Below are positions 48,101 to 58,310 of a stretch of 64,000 nt of DNA, piece after piece. The DNA comes from Axinella damicornis. Lineage: Eukaryota; Porifera; Demospongiae; Axinellida; Axinellidae. Position 1 is the stretch's first letter. Each line of letters opens with the position of its first letter. The notes below the pieces were generated by a model. The model ran no database searches and had not been told where the DNA came from. It saw nothing but the letters and a program-made list of their open reading frames with translations. Position numbers and translations under genes: made by a program. The DNA is taken from positions 2,862,027 through 2,926,026 of the forward strand of contig OZ007514.1 in the NCBI GenBank assembly GCA_963931865.1, in the 5' to 3' direction.

Positions 48101-48836
48101 CTTCCTTTTCGTTCCTTACACTCTCCTTCTCCTCTTTTGTCAGTGGCTGCAGGCTATATCACACCTCAGGATCTTTGCATGGGTCAACAACACTAGACTG
48201 AAGTTTTTCATGGATTCATACCATGCTCCTTACAAGGCAAGACACCGCTACTGGCCTGGACTGCTGCTTGTGCTTCGCTTTATTCTTCTTCTAGTCTTTG
48301 CCCTCAATCCTCAACAAGACCCTAGCATTAACCTCCTAGCAATTCTAGTAGGAACTGGGACTCTGCAACTGTGGGCCTTGACCAGTGGTGGGGTTTACAA
48401 GAAGAATTATCTAAATGCTCTCGAAGGTTCGTTTGCTCTGAACCTGATCGTCCTGGCTGGTTCCACCATGTACATCAATCTCTGTGGAGGGAATCAGCTT
48501 GCTGTTGGATACACCTCTGTTGCCATAGCACTTGTAACATTCATTGGCACCCTTGCCTTTCAGCTGGCGGATGTGACTGGCATCACTCAATTCCTGAAAA
48601 AGAAGTACACAGGCTTGAAGAGACACAGAATGGCAAACAGACGTACAGGTCAAACTGAAGCAGCAGTGGAGTCTGAGTCTGATACTGACTCCCTTCCAGA
48701 CCGGCTGATAAACCCAAATGGTTATGAAATATTATCACCCACTTCACGAGAACACAGAGTTGCCGAGCCTAATGAAGTGGTTGATGAAGATCAGAGGAGA
48801 CTAATCACTGTGTACACTTATGGCTCCATTAACTGA
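45129..48836 (+). CDS. Pmp-repeat (GGAI/FxxN) beta-helix multi-pass membrane protein, intact copy, 1235 residues
   Basis: One uninterrupted frame. Residues 1-26 are a signal peptide (VAALLLSTLSCCSA). Residues 30-150 form a Cys-bearing N-terminal domain. From about 190 to 465 run eight units of about 27 residues of the form NTSLSFTGTSNFINNSA..GGAI, the FxxN and GGAI motifs of chlamydial-type polymorphic membrane protein repeats, which fold as a right-handed parallel beta-helix. Many NxS/T sites suggest glycosylation. A Cys-rich neck (CPPGF, CVCNQRL, LLCGACKKGYSLVLGTSQC) precedes the first membrane helix near residue 810. Eight or more hydrophobic segments follow to about 1170, with YPTYNRGVWLYD and MDSYHAPYK between them, then an acidic cytosolic tail. 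The plan is that of a cell-surface receptor or channel-like protein; function unknown. Two ATGs stand at the start; the first is used. Confidence 0.9.
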   Translation: MMMTQSTLFTVCVAALLLSTLSCCSAENVYCVTPTQPTTTSNSCSSCPHNSTHCATLSEYAQQAKSYFTSNTTMVFLPGDHTLDMSITVANISSLTMCGESSSGYVATVVCNGSVGLSFTSMVDFKIHSLTFTSCGCGVEYALLLDFIVYAELVNCSFNNNLGTALVAYHTNITLAENNEFTHNHLRNHVTFGSAGISVINSSLYSTGSIHFINNSLTVPHFGNYSGVAIWASASSLNITGTSNFINNSALYGGAIYARYNTSLSFIGTSNFINNSADHGGAIFASGNTSLIFTGTSNFINNSALYGGAIYARYNTSLSFNGTGNFISNSADHGGAIFASGNTSLIFTGTCSFINNSGEYGGAICARWRTSLSFIGTSNFINNSAFFGGAIHPHADNTSLNFTGTSSFINNTASYQGGAIFSAEDGIGVSLLRFTGTSHFSNNSAGISGGGMFLVNSTFSISSNTTIYWENNHARLGGAIYADDHYHYLVYCTQIEIHTTKDECFIQLPGQNLSNGVDAQLVFKDNSADAGSVLYGGIIDNCKLTDFGPGSYSSGEVFDMLVHIENGNANSSVSSDPFRICPCENNRPNFSKSDKSYTVHPGETFHVSLVAVGQRNGTVPTRVRGRLRHSSTTIHPFTAIGNLHPLQYLQATFNNCTVLNYTVFSLVDNPVLELHADGPCSTFSNILTIYLDIDHTCPPGFNRSEMERSCVCNQRLAKYTSHCDITDGLGQITRHSLDKFWVGYDNVSNALILHPHCPFDYCVSHTADFPLNNTDLQCAYNRSGLLCGACKKGYSLVLGTSQCKQCTNIHLVLLIPFALMGLALVFFLLVSKLTVATGTLSGLVFYANIVGVNRTLFIPVETTDFLSVFIAWLNLDFGVETCFYKGMDAYSKTWLQFVFPVYLWVIVGLMILASHFSHRFTKLLGNNPVSVLATLILLSYAKILRNLIAAIYVTYLEYPTYNRGVWLYDSSIDYLSIKHIPLFVLAILVFLFLFVPYTLLLLFCQWLQAISHLRIFAWVNNTRLKFFMDSYHAPYKARHRYWPGLLLVLRFILLLVFALNPQQDPSINLLAILVGTGTLQLWALTSGGVYKKNYLNALEGSFALNLIVLAGSTMYINLCGGNQLAVGYTSVAIALVTFIGTLAFQLADVTGITQFLKKKYTGLKRHRMANRRTGQTEAAVESESDTDSLPDRLINPNGYEILSPTSREHRVAEPNEVVDEDQRRLITVYTYGSIN
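45876..46199 (+). repeat. Exact-length tandem duplication of a 162-nt, two-unit block in the beta-helix
   Basis: Two consecutive 162-nt blocks starting at 45876 and 46038 encode the same pair of units (ALYGGAIYARYNTSLSF then ADHGGAIFASGNTSLIF) with only a few substitutions (FIGTSNFINN versus FNGTGNFISN). Recent in-frame unit duplication. Confidence 0.92.
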
Positions 48837-49395
48837 GTTGTAGCTTACACTTGCAAACTGATTAGCTGAGTGACCAATATACGTTGTGAGCAACATTTAG
48901 CTATAGGAATTTATTGATTGATCTGTGTGCCAAGAGATGATTTTACAGTAAGGTCATTGATTGATTGTCAAACAATTTACAGTAAGCTTATTGGTTGTAC
49001 AGTAAAGGTTAATGATTGTTGATCGTCAAGCAAGTTACACTTTACAGTAAGCTTATTGTTATTGACTGAAAGTTCACTGCTAGCTATGTGTGTGCTTGTC
49101 TCATTTGATTCTTCTACTAACTTTTCTTGTGTTTGCTAATATTCTCAGTAGCTACTTACAAATTGCAGAGGTTATGAAACTGACTTAATTTACACTAGTC
49201 CATAAGGCAGATTGAAAAACCAAGAGAACATTGAAATTTCGTAGCCATGCAACACAGCACAAACATTGCAATGAAACTTCAGCCGTGAAATTGATTAGAT
49301 AGACTACGACACACACACTGGTGCAACAGCTGCTATGCTACTAATAGTATTGCCATAATTTATTACCGGGTATATTAAGTAACTAGTTCAGTTCA
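48837..49395. other. 3' flank of the intact Pmp-repeat gene
   Basis: A/T-rich, with loose repeats of tttacagtaagcttattg between 48945 and 49060. Probably 3'UTR and spacer; no polyadenylation site assigned. Confidence 0.5.
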
Positions 49396-49461
49396 TTTCA
49401 TTTCATTTGATAACCCAGGAATGCGCAGAATGTTTTCATGCAAGGTCCTGGGCCCCATTAA

Positions 49462-50331
49462 CTCTTTACCAACCACAGATTATGGAGGTCAGTTTTTTAG
49501 CTTGTAATCTACTTAAACATAGCTACCCTAGATAAGGTTCCCATCGGTTTTCACGCTCAAAACTTCACACAGAACTGCACACAGCCATGCTTTCCCCATT
49601 CGTGATTCTGACCACACCCACTCGTTAACGTGTACGCGATCAAGATGCTCGGGCGACGGTAACTCGCTCTAGCAGAAAAATCAGCCCTGAACACTGGAAT
49701 TCGAGGCTCTGCAAGGTGAGACCACTGTTTTCTAGGCCCATTTATGCTTAAAACAAGAGAAATGGCCTACCCGGCTCCAACCAAGGGCTGTTCAAAGCTG
49801 AGCCCAGACTCGGCCATGCTGTTTGCACCCTTCGGGCCTACCCGGCTCCAACCAAGGGCTGTTCAAAGCTGAGCCCAGACTCGGCCATGCTGTTTGCACC
49901 CTTCGGGCCTACCCGGCTCCAACCAAGGGCTGTTCAAAGCTGAGCCCAGACTCGGCCATGCTGTTTGCACCCTTCGGGCCTACCCGGCTCCAACCAAGGG
50001 CTGTTCAAAGCTGAGCCCAGACTCGGCCATGCTGTTTGCACCCTTCGGGCCTACCCGGCTCCAACCAAGGGCTGTTCAAAGCTGAGCCCAGACTCGGCCA
50101 TGCTGTTTGCACCCTTCGGGCCTACCCGGCTCCAACCAAGGGCTGTTCAAAGCTGAGCCCAGACTCGGCCATGCTGTTTGCACCCTTCGGGTGCACCCAC
50201 CCACCTCCCCCTGCCCCGCCCTTTCTGCTGGCGCAGAGCCCTATCATATATCTCCCAAGGACATTGCCGGATGTGACGTCATGAAGCTGAAAGTCTCATG
50301 ACGCCAAAAGCCGTCATTGGTTGGTAAAGGG
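49462..50331. mobile_element. 870-bp piggyBac-like MITE, inserted at TTAA inside a SINE
   Basis: Ends ctctttaccaacc / ggttggtaaaggg, inverse to the 35701-36203 copy, with TTAA on each side (49458-49461, 50332-50335). The extra length compared with that copy comes mostly from a tandem array. Confidence 0.9.
49766..50191. repeat. 71-bp tandem array, six units, inside the MITE
   Basis: Units start at 49766, 49837, 49908, 49979, 50050 and 50121 (cctacccggctccaaccaag to gcacccttcggg) and appear identical. The sister MITE has a single unit. Repeating 63-codon frames here are by-products of the period. Confidence 0.96.
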
Positions 50332-50589
50332 TTAACAGGGGATGGTGACGACTTCACCACTGAGCTCAAACTTGTTTTTCTGGAAGGGAAAAGGTCAAAT
50401 TCCTAGGCGAACCACCCTTCAACAGAAAAACTAAGTGCTTTAGTGTGATTCAAATCCAGGACAGAGTGCCAGTTGTACATCAAAAATTTTATTTCATGAT
50501 CAGTGCACTTTGCCATGGCATACTGGTATAGGCTCTGTAGGATTACATGGCATGCATATGCTGAAGTTCACAGTGTGAAATCTAACTAA

Positions 50590-50881
50590 GATTTTCCCTT
50601 CAAAGGCTGTAAAGTTGACAAAGAAGTGTTACAAGAAGGGAAAGAAGGGTACCTTCACTCATTAAGAATGCCTTGTGAAACCAGCAAGAGTATTAACATA
50701 ACAAAAATCATTAAGAACAAGGGACAGCGCCTCTGAATGCATAGCTAAGGACCTCACAACCAAATGGTTGCCATACATAAACATGCAGCAGCGTCTCAGA
50801 GAATGGAGTCTGCCATATACCATTCCTAGTATTAACACTTTTAAGAGAAATTTTATGATCCATTGTAATAGTCCTGTATAA
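50590..50881 (+). mobile_element. Probable LINE C-terminal fragment
   Basis: One frame reads MQQRLREWSLPYTIPSINTF then KRNF and ends at a stop near 50881, resembling the R..WN.LP...........FK tail of non-LTR retrotransposon proteins. No reverse-transcriptase core is present. Confidence 0.4.
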
Positions 50882-51359
50882 CAGGGTTCATGTTTCACAT
50901 TAGCACCTTGCTATTTCATGTACCCTTTGCGAAATGCATAAAATTGTCATAAAAAAAATTAAAAATAAAAAGGAGACGGTACCGGTGTATGTGTATAGGA
51001 ATCTGATTGGAACAAGATGGGCAGCAGATATAATGATCTCACAATCATCATTTAATTTGACATAGTAAACCAGCAGCTGGCTTCTTCTTAGGGCCAAACA
51101 AGTGTCTTTATACAGAACCAGACGTATAATCATAGAACATCAAAGGTGACTAGATCCATACACAAACACATAACGTGCTCTCACTTGACTAGTTGCAGTG
51201 AGGACCCATGCTCATCTATGGTCATATGCATGCATGATTCAAACATGCACTGCAGCATGCAATACCAGCCATAACAGACAAAGTGTTCAACCAACACCAT
51301 TCTTAGAATCTCCTCTTCCCTCCTTCCCCTTATGAAGATTTTTCTGCACACCTCCTCAA

Positions 51360-51470
51360 CATTGCCCCACTTTCTCTCCCTCTCCTCCCCCTCCCTCCTC
51401 CCCCCTCCCCCACCCTCCTCCTTCCCCCTCCCCCTCCCTCCCCCCTCCCCCCCCCCCACACACACACAGG
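51360..51470. repeat. Polypyrimidine/poly-C tract with short (CA)n
   Basis: Nearly pure C/T, closing in ccccccccacacacacac. The Gly/Glu-rich minus-strand frames across it are repeat translation. Confidence 0.93.
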
Positions 51471-51499
51471 GGTGTGGGAGTAGTGGGAGTGTAATAAAG

Positions 51500-52315
51500 T
51501 ATTAGCTCTGACTGAAGTGCACACTGAGTAACTTCAGTAAACCTCATTAGCCTCCCACTAAATATTTTACAAGCACTGCATTCTTTGAATTAGCATGGGA
51601 AGGATAGTCAACTGTAGTAAGCAAGTTTAGTGAGTTGTAAAACTGGTTTTTGTAGTGATACGACTTTATAGACTTGAGATTCAGAATTGCTAGATCAGAT
51701 TTAAACACATCAACCTTCAAAGCTACTGCCTCACTATATACACTGTACGCTGATTATTTCAAAGTGCTTTTGCTGTTGGGGGAGCAAGTGTTGTAAGCGG
51801 AAAACTGCAGTTGACTGTAGGTGAGTCTAATACATAAGCATGATGGGTGTACTGTATATGCAGTAGCCAGCTCAATAATGTCTATAGCTTGAGTTTTGAA
51901 TTGGGCCAATTTGCCTTTAAACAGGCCATTGAGCAGTACCAGGTGTGGTTTTAAGTATCCCGTGCCTCAGACAGACAGGCTGCTGATTTCTGTAGGTGCT
52001 CTGCCAGTATACTGATTGTATAGGGTTATTGATTGAACTTTAGCCTGTAGAAAAGTTATTTTAGTTGTTCAGATTTGCCAGCACAAAGTAACCGAAATAC
52101 AGTTTGCAAGCAGGACCATGTGAAGTTCCTATCCACCCCACAATTTAGTGCGAGGTGAGCCTGAGGCTGCAATGTCGACTCATACTAATGATCCAGAATA
52201 TGGATTATAAAGTAGCTACACAATATGCATGGCTGTACAGACATACACGGCACCCACTCTGTCCAGGTGACCATGGACTCGCACAGAGCCATGTTAAGAT
52301 TTACAAGTAGCTTGC
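51500..52315. repeat. Segmental duplicate, inverse of 21250-22040
   Basis: Collinear inverted matches include gcattctttgaattagcatg, ttgtagtgatacgactttat, ccatgctcacc-side tggactcgcacagagcc, and cagacatacacggcacccac. Substitutions and small indels are frequent, so the duplication is not recent. Confidence 0.78.
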
Positions 52316-52375
52316 TCGCTCAGCTACTTCCCCCTCGTTCGCCTACGTGAGTATAATCTGGCGCCGGACAGCTCT

Positions 52376-53119
52376 CTACGGTGGCCCATAGGGGCATTCC
52401 GCTGCGGTATAGCGGCTGACAGCGGCCGCAGTAAAGTGGAAGCAGCCGCAGTAAAGTGGAAGCGGCCAACGTCGAGCGGCCGACAAGCAAGCGGCCGACA
52501 TCCAGCAGCCAAAAATGAGACTTATTATGCGGATTCATAATTTTTACGTCACCACTAATTGCCTTGTACATGTGATGGTAGTGTAATAGCGTAAATCATT
52601 ATGGGCGCGCCGGAGCGCCATGCAAGGATCACGTGATGTAGTAGTCGGCCGACTTAGCTTTGCACTCATCAGAGCTTCTATTATGTCTATCAGGGGAAAC
52701 TACTACATCACGTGATCCTTGCATGGTGCGCCCATAATGATTTACGCTATTACACTACCATCACATGTACAAGGCAATGGATAATATACTATATTATTAG
52801 GCAAAAATAGAACATCTTCTGGCAATGCATAATACAGATGAACAGTAGAAAGCGCAACTACTCCAAGGAGGAAAAACAAAAGGAAGATATATGAGGCAAA
52901 TAAGGTATAAACTGTTCAGTCCTGGGTTGGGACCCATGTACAAGGTGATTAGTGGTGACGTAAAAATTATGAATCCGCATAATAAGTTTTGGCCGCTGGA
53001 TGTCGGCCGCTTGCTTGTCGGCCGCTCGATGTCGGCCGCTTCCACTTTACTGCGGCCGCTGTCGGCCGCTCGATGTCGGCCGCTGTACTGCAGCGGAATG
53101 CCCCTATGGGCCACCGTAG
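52376..53119. mobile_element. 744-bp fold-back element rich in cggccgct words
   Basis: Outer arms start ctacggtggcccataggggc and end gcccctatgggccaccgtag. Inner arms repeat gtgatggtagtgtaatagcg and gatcacgtgatgtagtag in inverse. Next to the tips, the word cggccgct or its complement is repeated many times (gtcggccgctcgatgtcggccgc), so the palindrome carries its own short tandem array. Confidence 0.9.
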
Positions 53120-53184
53120 CTTCGTGAATCGTGACTGCTGTTCCCCGTTTCCGTCCGCTTCAGCTGCTGCTCGCTGCTGGTTTA

Positions 53185-53365
53185 CGTCCGCTTCGGCTGC
53201 TCTCCCCCGATTTCAACAGCTCCCCGATTGCGTGCGCTTAGGCTGCTGCTCCCCGATTGCGTCCGCTTCAACTGCAGCTCCCCGATGTGTGCGCTTCGGC
53301 TGCTGCTCCCCGATTGCGTCCGCTTCGACTGCTGCTCCCCGATTGCATCCGCTTGTAGCCTCACC
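53185..53365. repeat. GC-rich minisatellite of about 34-36 bp, five to six units
   Basis: Unit gctgctgctccccgattgcg followed by tccgcttc. Units differ by substitution and small indels. Confidence 0.85.
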
Positions 53366-53664
53366 TGTTCTGGAAGATTCCAGCCCATGCCTAATGTTCT
53401 CAAACATTCTTTGTGGAGTTCGAGGTTCAGTAAATTGAAGTACGAAGGTCCCGCGTCACTAGTCTAGTCCCGCCCCACAAACATTCCCACTTCCGTCACA
53501 CACGGACACACACACACACACGCACATTAAAATCTTAATATAAAAAAATTATTGATAAATGGGTATTATAGTAAAATGGGTATCAAGTCCACAGAAGAGC
53601 TGATTCAGCGGTGTGAACAGTGGCTATAGCCACTCCTCACACTTGATATCTTAGCAACCACCTA

Positions 53665-54093
53665 CCTTAAGGTCACTATTATTTGCGGGTATTAATTTTA
53701 GCGAATTTTAGCGAATTCGAAAAAATCGCTAAATTTAGAACCCGCAAACAATAGTATTAGCAGCATGTGACGTCATATACGTGTGCATTAATTGGAGCGA
53801 TTCACAAGCTAGCCGCCTACGAAGCGATCTGCGAAGGTAGTTAGCTGTATAGTAAGAATCAGAGGCTATCTGCGAGGTGAGAGCAAGGCCTGAGACGTCA
53901 TTCTGAAAAGTGAGTTTGTCCTACCTGTTGCACTATAGCCTTTACCAGCTGAGTCTGAGCAGCGCGGTTGCCTCTTGAACAGATAAGTTGCCAGCAGCTC
54001 TGGTGAGTTAAAACGCTAAAATTAATAGTCGCCAAATCCGCTTCATGCCCAATTCGCTAAAATTAGTACCCGCAAATAATAGTGACCTTAAGG
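53665..54093. mobile_element. 429-bp MITE with about 45-bp TIRs and TA target duplication
   Basis: ccttaaggtcactattattt, gcgggta and ttaattttagcgaatt on the left are mirrored at 54050-54093. TA flanks at 53663-53664 and 54094-54095. The duplicate segment at 21.2 kb shows the empty site. Tc1/mariner-like insertion habit; no transposase. Confidence 0.9.
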
Positions 54094-54095
54094 TA

Positions 54096-55744
54096 GCAGC
54101 AAGGTTATAAAATGTGTTAAATCACCCTCCTACTCGGGATGTTGTGGTTTATAAGCCTTCCCCCTCGGGCCGCTACGTACCCTTGGGCATCCAGTTTATA
54201 AACCAGCAGAGTATTCATGTGGGAACTGATACTTGAGAGGTACTCGAGTAACCCACTAATAACTATATACATACTGCATTCTTTGGATTAGCATGGGAAG
54301 GACAGCCACGCAACTGTAGTATCTAATTACCTTGCTATGACACTTTACAGTGGCGCTACTACATTGCAGAACACTCAAATCCTATTGTATGTGACTCCTT
54401 GTCACTGGTGCCTAGGTGTTGTCAGCATGGGGTGTATAAGTGACTCCCGGTCTAGGCATTAATGACTCCCAGAACATTTTACCTAGGTGTTCGGACGTAA
54501 TTGAAATCTAAAGTAAAAGAGTTTAACTAACAGAAAAAGATCACCATTCTCATTTAGTTGTTTGAGTGAACCAACCTTATAGTTACATTCCTACCCCAAG
54601 TGAGGTGAAATCGGTTGTAGTTATAGCTAGTTCAGTTTTCAGTCTTCAATGTTAGTTAGTTTGATCAAATAGAAGTCAAAAAGCCATACTAATAGGGTAT
54701 TTTAATTATAGTTATAGCAACACTAATTGACTGCTAACTACAAGGCAATGTGTGCATTCATATGGAGTTTGTTCGGTCAGTGATACAGAAGGCCAGTCAG
54801 CGGAAGGGCACTGGGCTGTACTTCCCCAAGTCCAGTGAGGAAGCTACTAACGGCCTGAGGACTTCCAAATCCTGTTTCTCCTTAGCATGAGACATCCAGA
54901 CTGTAACAACTTGCAGTAACTACTCTGAGCATAGCAACAGAACAATGCATGGAAAAACGAGAGTCATGACTCCACGCTTCAGGCCTGCAGTGAAACAGCA
55001 GTTAGCACAATATGGCTAAAGCTATGAGCAAGCGGTCAAACTCCACCCTTCAGGCACGTAGCACAGAGCCAGATGGATCACTGCTAAAGTTTTAACTCAC
55101 CACTTGAACATGTCAACAACTCACGAGGCCCGCACTCCACTCTTGTTTACAATTGAACCATCCATTAATCTAAAGATGGTTCTACCCCTAGCTGATGAAT
55201 AGCATGGGGAAATCTATCAGTTTAGAAGCCATGCTCTGCCCATTGAGATTACAGCATTAAATCTTTAACGATGCTGCACTGGATGCTGCACTCCATGCAT
55301 GCATCACTGTAAAAACTAATTGGTTGTTTTAACCACAGTGTGGTTACCTTGCATTGGTTGCAGAGAACCTGGAGACTGTGGTTATGGGAGGTATACTCAA
55401 GTTGGGCTTATAGAGTTATAATTGCATAAGGCAACCTGCAAAGGCAACTGGTCCAGATCATCTCACTGACAATCTTGGGAACATCTGCAAAGTCATTACA
55501 ACTGGTTGTCATGGAAATTTTCATGCCCTTGATGGCAGCAGGTCCCTCACAGATGTTTAGTGGTTAAGATCACACAATGATGGTTGTAGATAATCTGGAC
55601 CAGCTTCCTCTCAAGTTGCCTATGCAATTAGTCTCTGAACCCCTTCTTCTAACCACCGTCTCCAGCTTGTCTGCAACCAGGGTAGCTTCTCTGCAACCAG
55701 GGTAACCACTCTGTGGTTAAAACAATTTTGTTTTTGCAGTGAAT
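54096..55744. other. Intergenic; partly duplicated sequence
   Basis: 54215-54480 repeats 18340-18690 in inverse. 54880-55010 (cagactgtaacaac, catagcaacagaacaatgca) resembles the sequence upstream of the Pmp-repeat copies at 60.3 kb. A 42-codon frame at 54762 (MEFVRSVIQKASQRKGTGLY) has no known relative. 55320-55690 holds inverted pieces of the 55745-56650 element. Confidence 0.55.
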
Positions 55745-56559
55745 TATATATGATTGAACTTTTCATGGCAGCTGGTGACCCCCCCACAGATGTTCAGATC
55801 AGCAGGATTACTGTAAGATGATCTGGGCCAGCTCCCTCTCAAGTTGCCGTATGCAATTACGCTCACAACCACTGTCTTTCAGCTTGTCTGCAACCATGGT
55901 AACCACTTGCAATGGTTACGTAACCATGGTAACCACTTGCAATGGTTACCATGGTTGCAGACAAACTGAAAGACAGTGATTGTGAGCGTAATTGCATATG
56001 GCAACTTGACAGGAAGCTGGCCCAGATCATCTTACAGTAATCCTGCTGATCTGAACATCTGTGGGGAAGTCACCAGCTCATAGGCGTAGGAAGCGGAGGG
56101 GGGGCTGGGGGGGCTAAAGCCCCCCCAAGTATGCAAACAGGGGGGCTCAGCCCCCCCAAAAGTTTCTTCAGCTATTATAAAAATATATAGTAGTCTTAGT
56201 ACTTGAGCAAACAAGTTTCTCACCTCAAAGTTTCAGACCAAGCCGCTCATCGACAGCAACGTGACTGAACAGCTGCAGGGCTCTAATAAGAACTAGGCTG
56301 TATAATTAAAATTCCTACATCTATTTACAGCACATCTTCGAGCACATGGTCGATCGGGGTCACTGGTTTGTGATCATGAAGCGCGCGTTTAGAGTCATTA
56401 TGTGTTGTATAGTTGTTGTAGCTAAAATGTTTTCTTACAAGGAGAATTGTTAAATTAGCACACCAAAATGGCCTCAGAATCTATCTCAGAGCGGCATCTA
56501 GAATCCAAAAATCCAGACCCCCCAATCACCATTGTTATGATTTATTGCCACTCACTCAG

Positions 56560-56594
<35 letters not shown>

Positions 56595-56650
56595 CATTAA
56601 AGTGCTTCCTACGCCTATGCACCAGCTAGCTGCCATGAAAAGTTCAATCA
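55745..56650. repeat. Inverted repeat of about 160-bp arms, right arm split by a hAT-like MITE
   Basis: ttgaacttttcatggcagct at the left pairs with agctgccatgaaaagttcaa at 56625-56645. Inside, cagatgttcagatcagcagg, gatgatctgggcca, cgctcacaaccactgtctttc and ccatggtaaccacttgcaatgg are mirrored around 55920. Single-arm relatives stand near 55360-55690 and at 57005-57115. Confidence 0.88.
56079..56619. mobile_element. 541-bp hAT-like MITE with perfect 8-bp target duplication
   Basis: Ends cataggcgtaggaagc / gcttcctacgcctatg; CACCAGCT on both sides (56071-56078, 56620-56627). C-runs and gggggg.ctcagcccccccc subterminal hairpins resemble the 22331-22873 element. 8-bp duplications are diagnostic of hAT insertion. 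Confidence 0.92.
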
Positions 56651-57199
56651 TACCACAATACAATAGTGTGTGATGTGGGATCCTTATAAAGGGCTCAGGT
56701 AGCTAAGCTACATGGCTGCTGTGCCCACTGGCCAAACTATTATTATCGTATGACTGGTGGAGCTCTCAGGTGTTCTGTTCCTGCTCCCTAGCTAAAAGAG
56801 GTGCAGTAACCATGTACATAGGGCAGGCTCCTGCTTAATAGTACAGGAGTGAAATTATCTCTGGTGTCGCACATCTGGAAAAAGGTGAGTGAATAAGCAT
56901 CCTGTTCTTGTGAAAAAATGTGCTAAACGTGATTCAGCACTGCAGGCAATGTGTATACGTTCATATGGAGTTTGTTTGGTCAGTGATAGCTACATGTGGT
57001 GCGAGTGTAGTTGCATAAGGCAACTTGAGAGGAAGCTGGCCCAGGTCATCTTACAGTAATCCTGCTGATCTGAACATCTGTGGGGGAGTCACCAGCTGCC
57101 ATGAAAGTTCAATCATTATACCAACTAGAGGTGTTCATAGAACACATACCCCGCGCGGAACGTCTACAGGATACAGTGCAGCTACAATCGACGTGACAT

Positions 57200-57350
57200 C
57201 TCTGCCGATGCACATTGATCGAACAGGTGCTATCGCGTATACTGTGTTCGTGTATGGCCATATCCAAGGTGTGGGAGTGACCGCTTACCGCATATTATAT
57301 TGTGAAGCTGAAGAGGTGGGGCCAAATGTTACGAATAATAGGAAAAAACA
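57200..57350 (+). other. Possible acylphosphatase-like coding fragment
   Basis: The frame contains AYTVFVYGHIQGVGVTAYRI, close to the acylphosphatase signature (V.G.VQGVGFR), but the catalytic Arg after GVGF is replaced by VT. It begins and ends without recognisable splice sites and lies among repeats. Pseudo-exon or coincidence. Confidence 0.25.
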
Positions 57351-57764
57351 ACCAAAACAATAGCCACGATGTCTGTGAAGTACATAAATCGTGAGAAAAC
57401 ACTGTTTCCTAGCGGTCATCTCGAAGCATGAAATTTCCAAATGCACTGTGTGTCCTGTTCTTGATGGGACTCTGAGGTCATGAAGAGGTGGAGCCAATGT
57501 TATGCCTTATGAAAAGTAGGAAATAGCCGAAATACAGCGAAACAAAGTGCTTTGACTTCAGTCAGGTATACATAGAGCAGGGTTTTTTTTGCTATTTGCT
57601 ATTGTTTCGATGGTCTATGTGGCGAGATTTCAATTTTTTTCGACAGACAGACAGACGACTGACTGACAGACAAAACCTATTGCTTAACCCCGCTTCGCGC
57701 ATGCGCGTGTGGGGTAAAAAACAGTGCATGGCTGATGTGGGATCCTTAGAAGCGCTAAGGTAGT

Positions 57765-58063
57765 TCAGTTCATTTTGATTTGATAACCCAGGAATGCCGC
57801 ATCTCCAATACAGAAGGTTTTCATGCAGGTCCTGGGCCCCATTAACGGGGGATGGTGATGACATCATCACTGAACTCGCTTGAGTTACCATAAATGGCAT
57901 TGCTCAAACTTGTTTTTCTGGAAGGGCAAAGGGCAAACTCCTTTTTTCAAGGCGAACCACCCTTCAACAGAAAAACCTAGGGCTTTAGTGGGATTCGAAC
58001 TCAGGACAGAGCCTGAGTTGCACACTGGAAACTCTCACTCCACCAGTACACCACCGCGCACCC
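57765..58063 (-). mobile_element. tRNA-derived SINE, uninterrupted copy
   Basis: On the minus strand, gtgcgcggtggtgtactggt carries an A box and gagttcgaatcccac a B box about 45 bases on. The body follows, and the tail is aaatcaaaatgaac. It contains the empty TTAA site (57842-57845) that is filled in the 49.4-kb copy. Confidence 0.8.
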
Positions 58064-58310
58064 TTAGCAGCTACGTGGCTGCTGTGGCAACTGCATTGCC
58101 AGGCTATTATTATCGTATATGTATAACTGGCAGAGCTCTCAGGTGTTCTGTTCCTGCTGCCTGAAAGAGGTGCAATAACCAGGTATACCGGAAGCAGACC
58201 TGATCGAGTCGTTGCTTCTCTTTTGGCATCACTATTGGGAAAGTGATTGGAACAAGCTCGCAACTGCGACCTCAGCTGCCTTTCCAAACACGCTGAGCCA
58301 TCTCGGTCTC

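Larger units (their letters stand above)
49396..50480 (-). mobile_element. tRNA-derived SINE interrupted by a piggyBac-like MITE
   Basis: 49396-49461 and 50332-50480 match, in order, the uninterrupted SINE at 57765-58063 (gataacccaggaatg, tcctgggccccattaa, ggggatggtga, aaacttgtttttctggaagg, gaaccacccttcaacagaaa). The tail side shows a (tttca)n repeat. The box B region is more decayed than in the other copy. Confidence 0.82.

Noticed and set aside
45129..48836. Bacterial (chlamydial) origin or contamination of the Pmp-repeat gene
   Set aside because: A 5'UTR splice acceptor is shared by three copies, a multi-pass domain and not an autotransporter follows the repeats, and the flanks carry eukaryotic repeats. 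An ancient transfer of the repeat module cannot be excluded from this sequence.
49766..50191. CRISPR-like regular repeats
   Set aside because: Units are 71 bp, contiguous, without spacers, inside a MITE in a eukaryotic genome.
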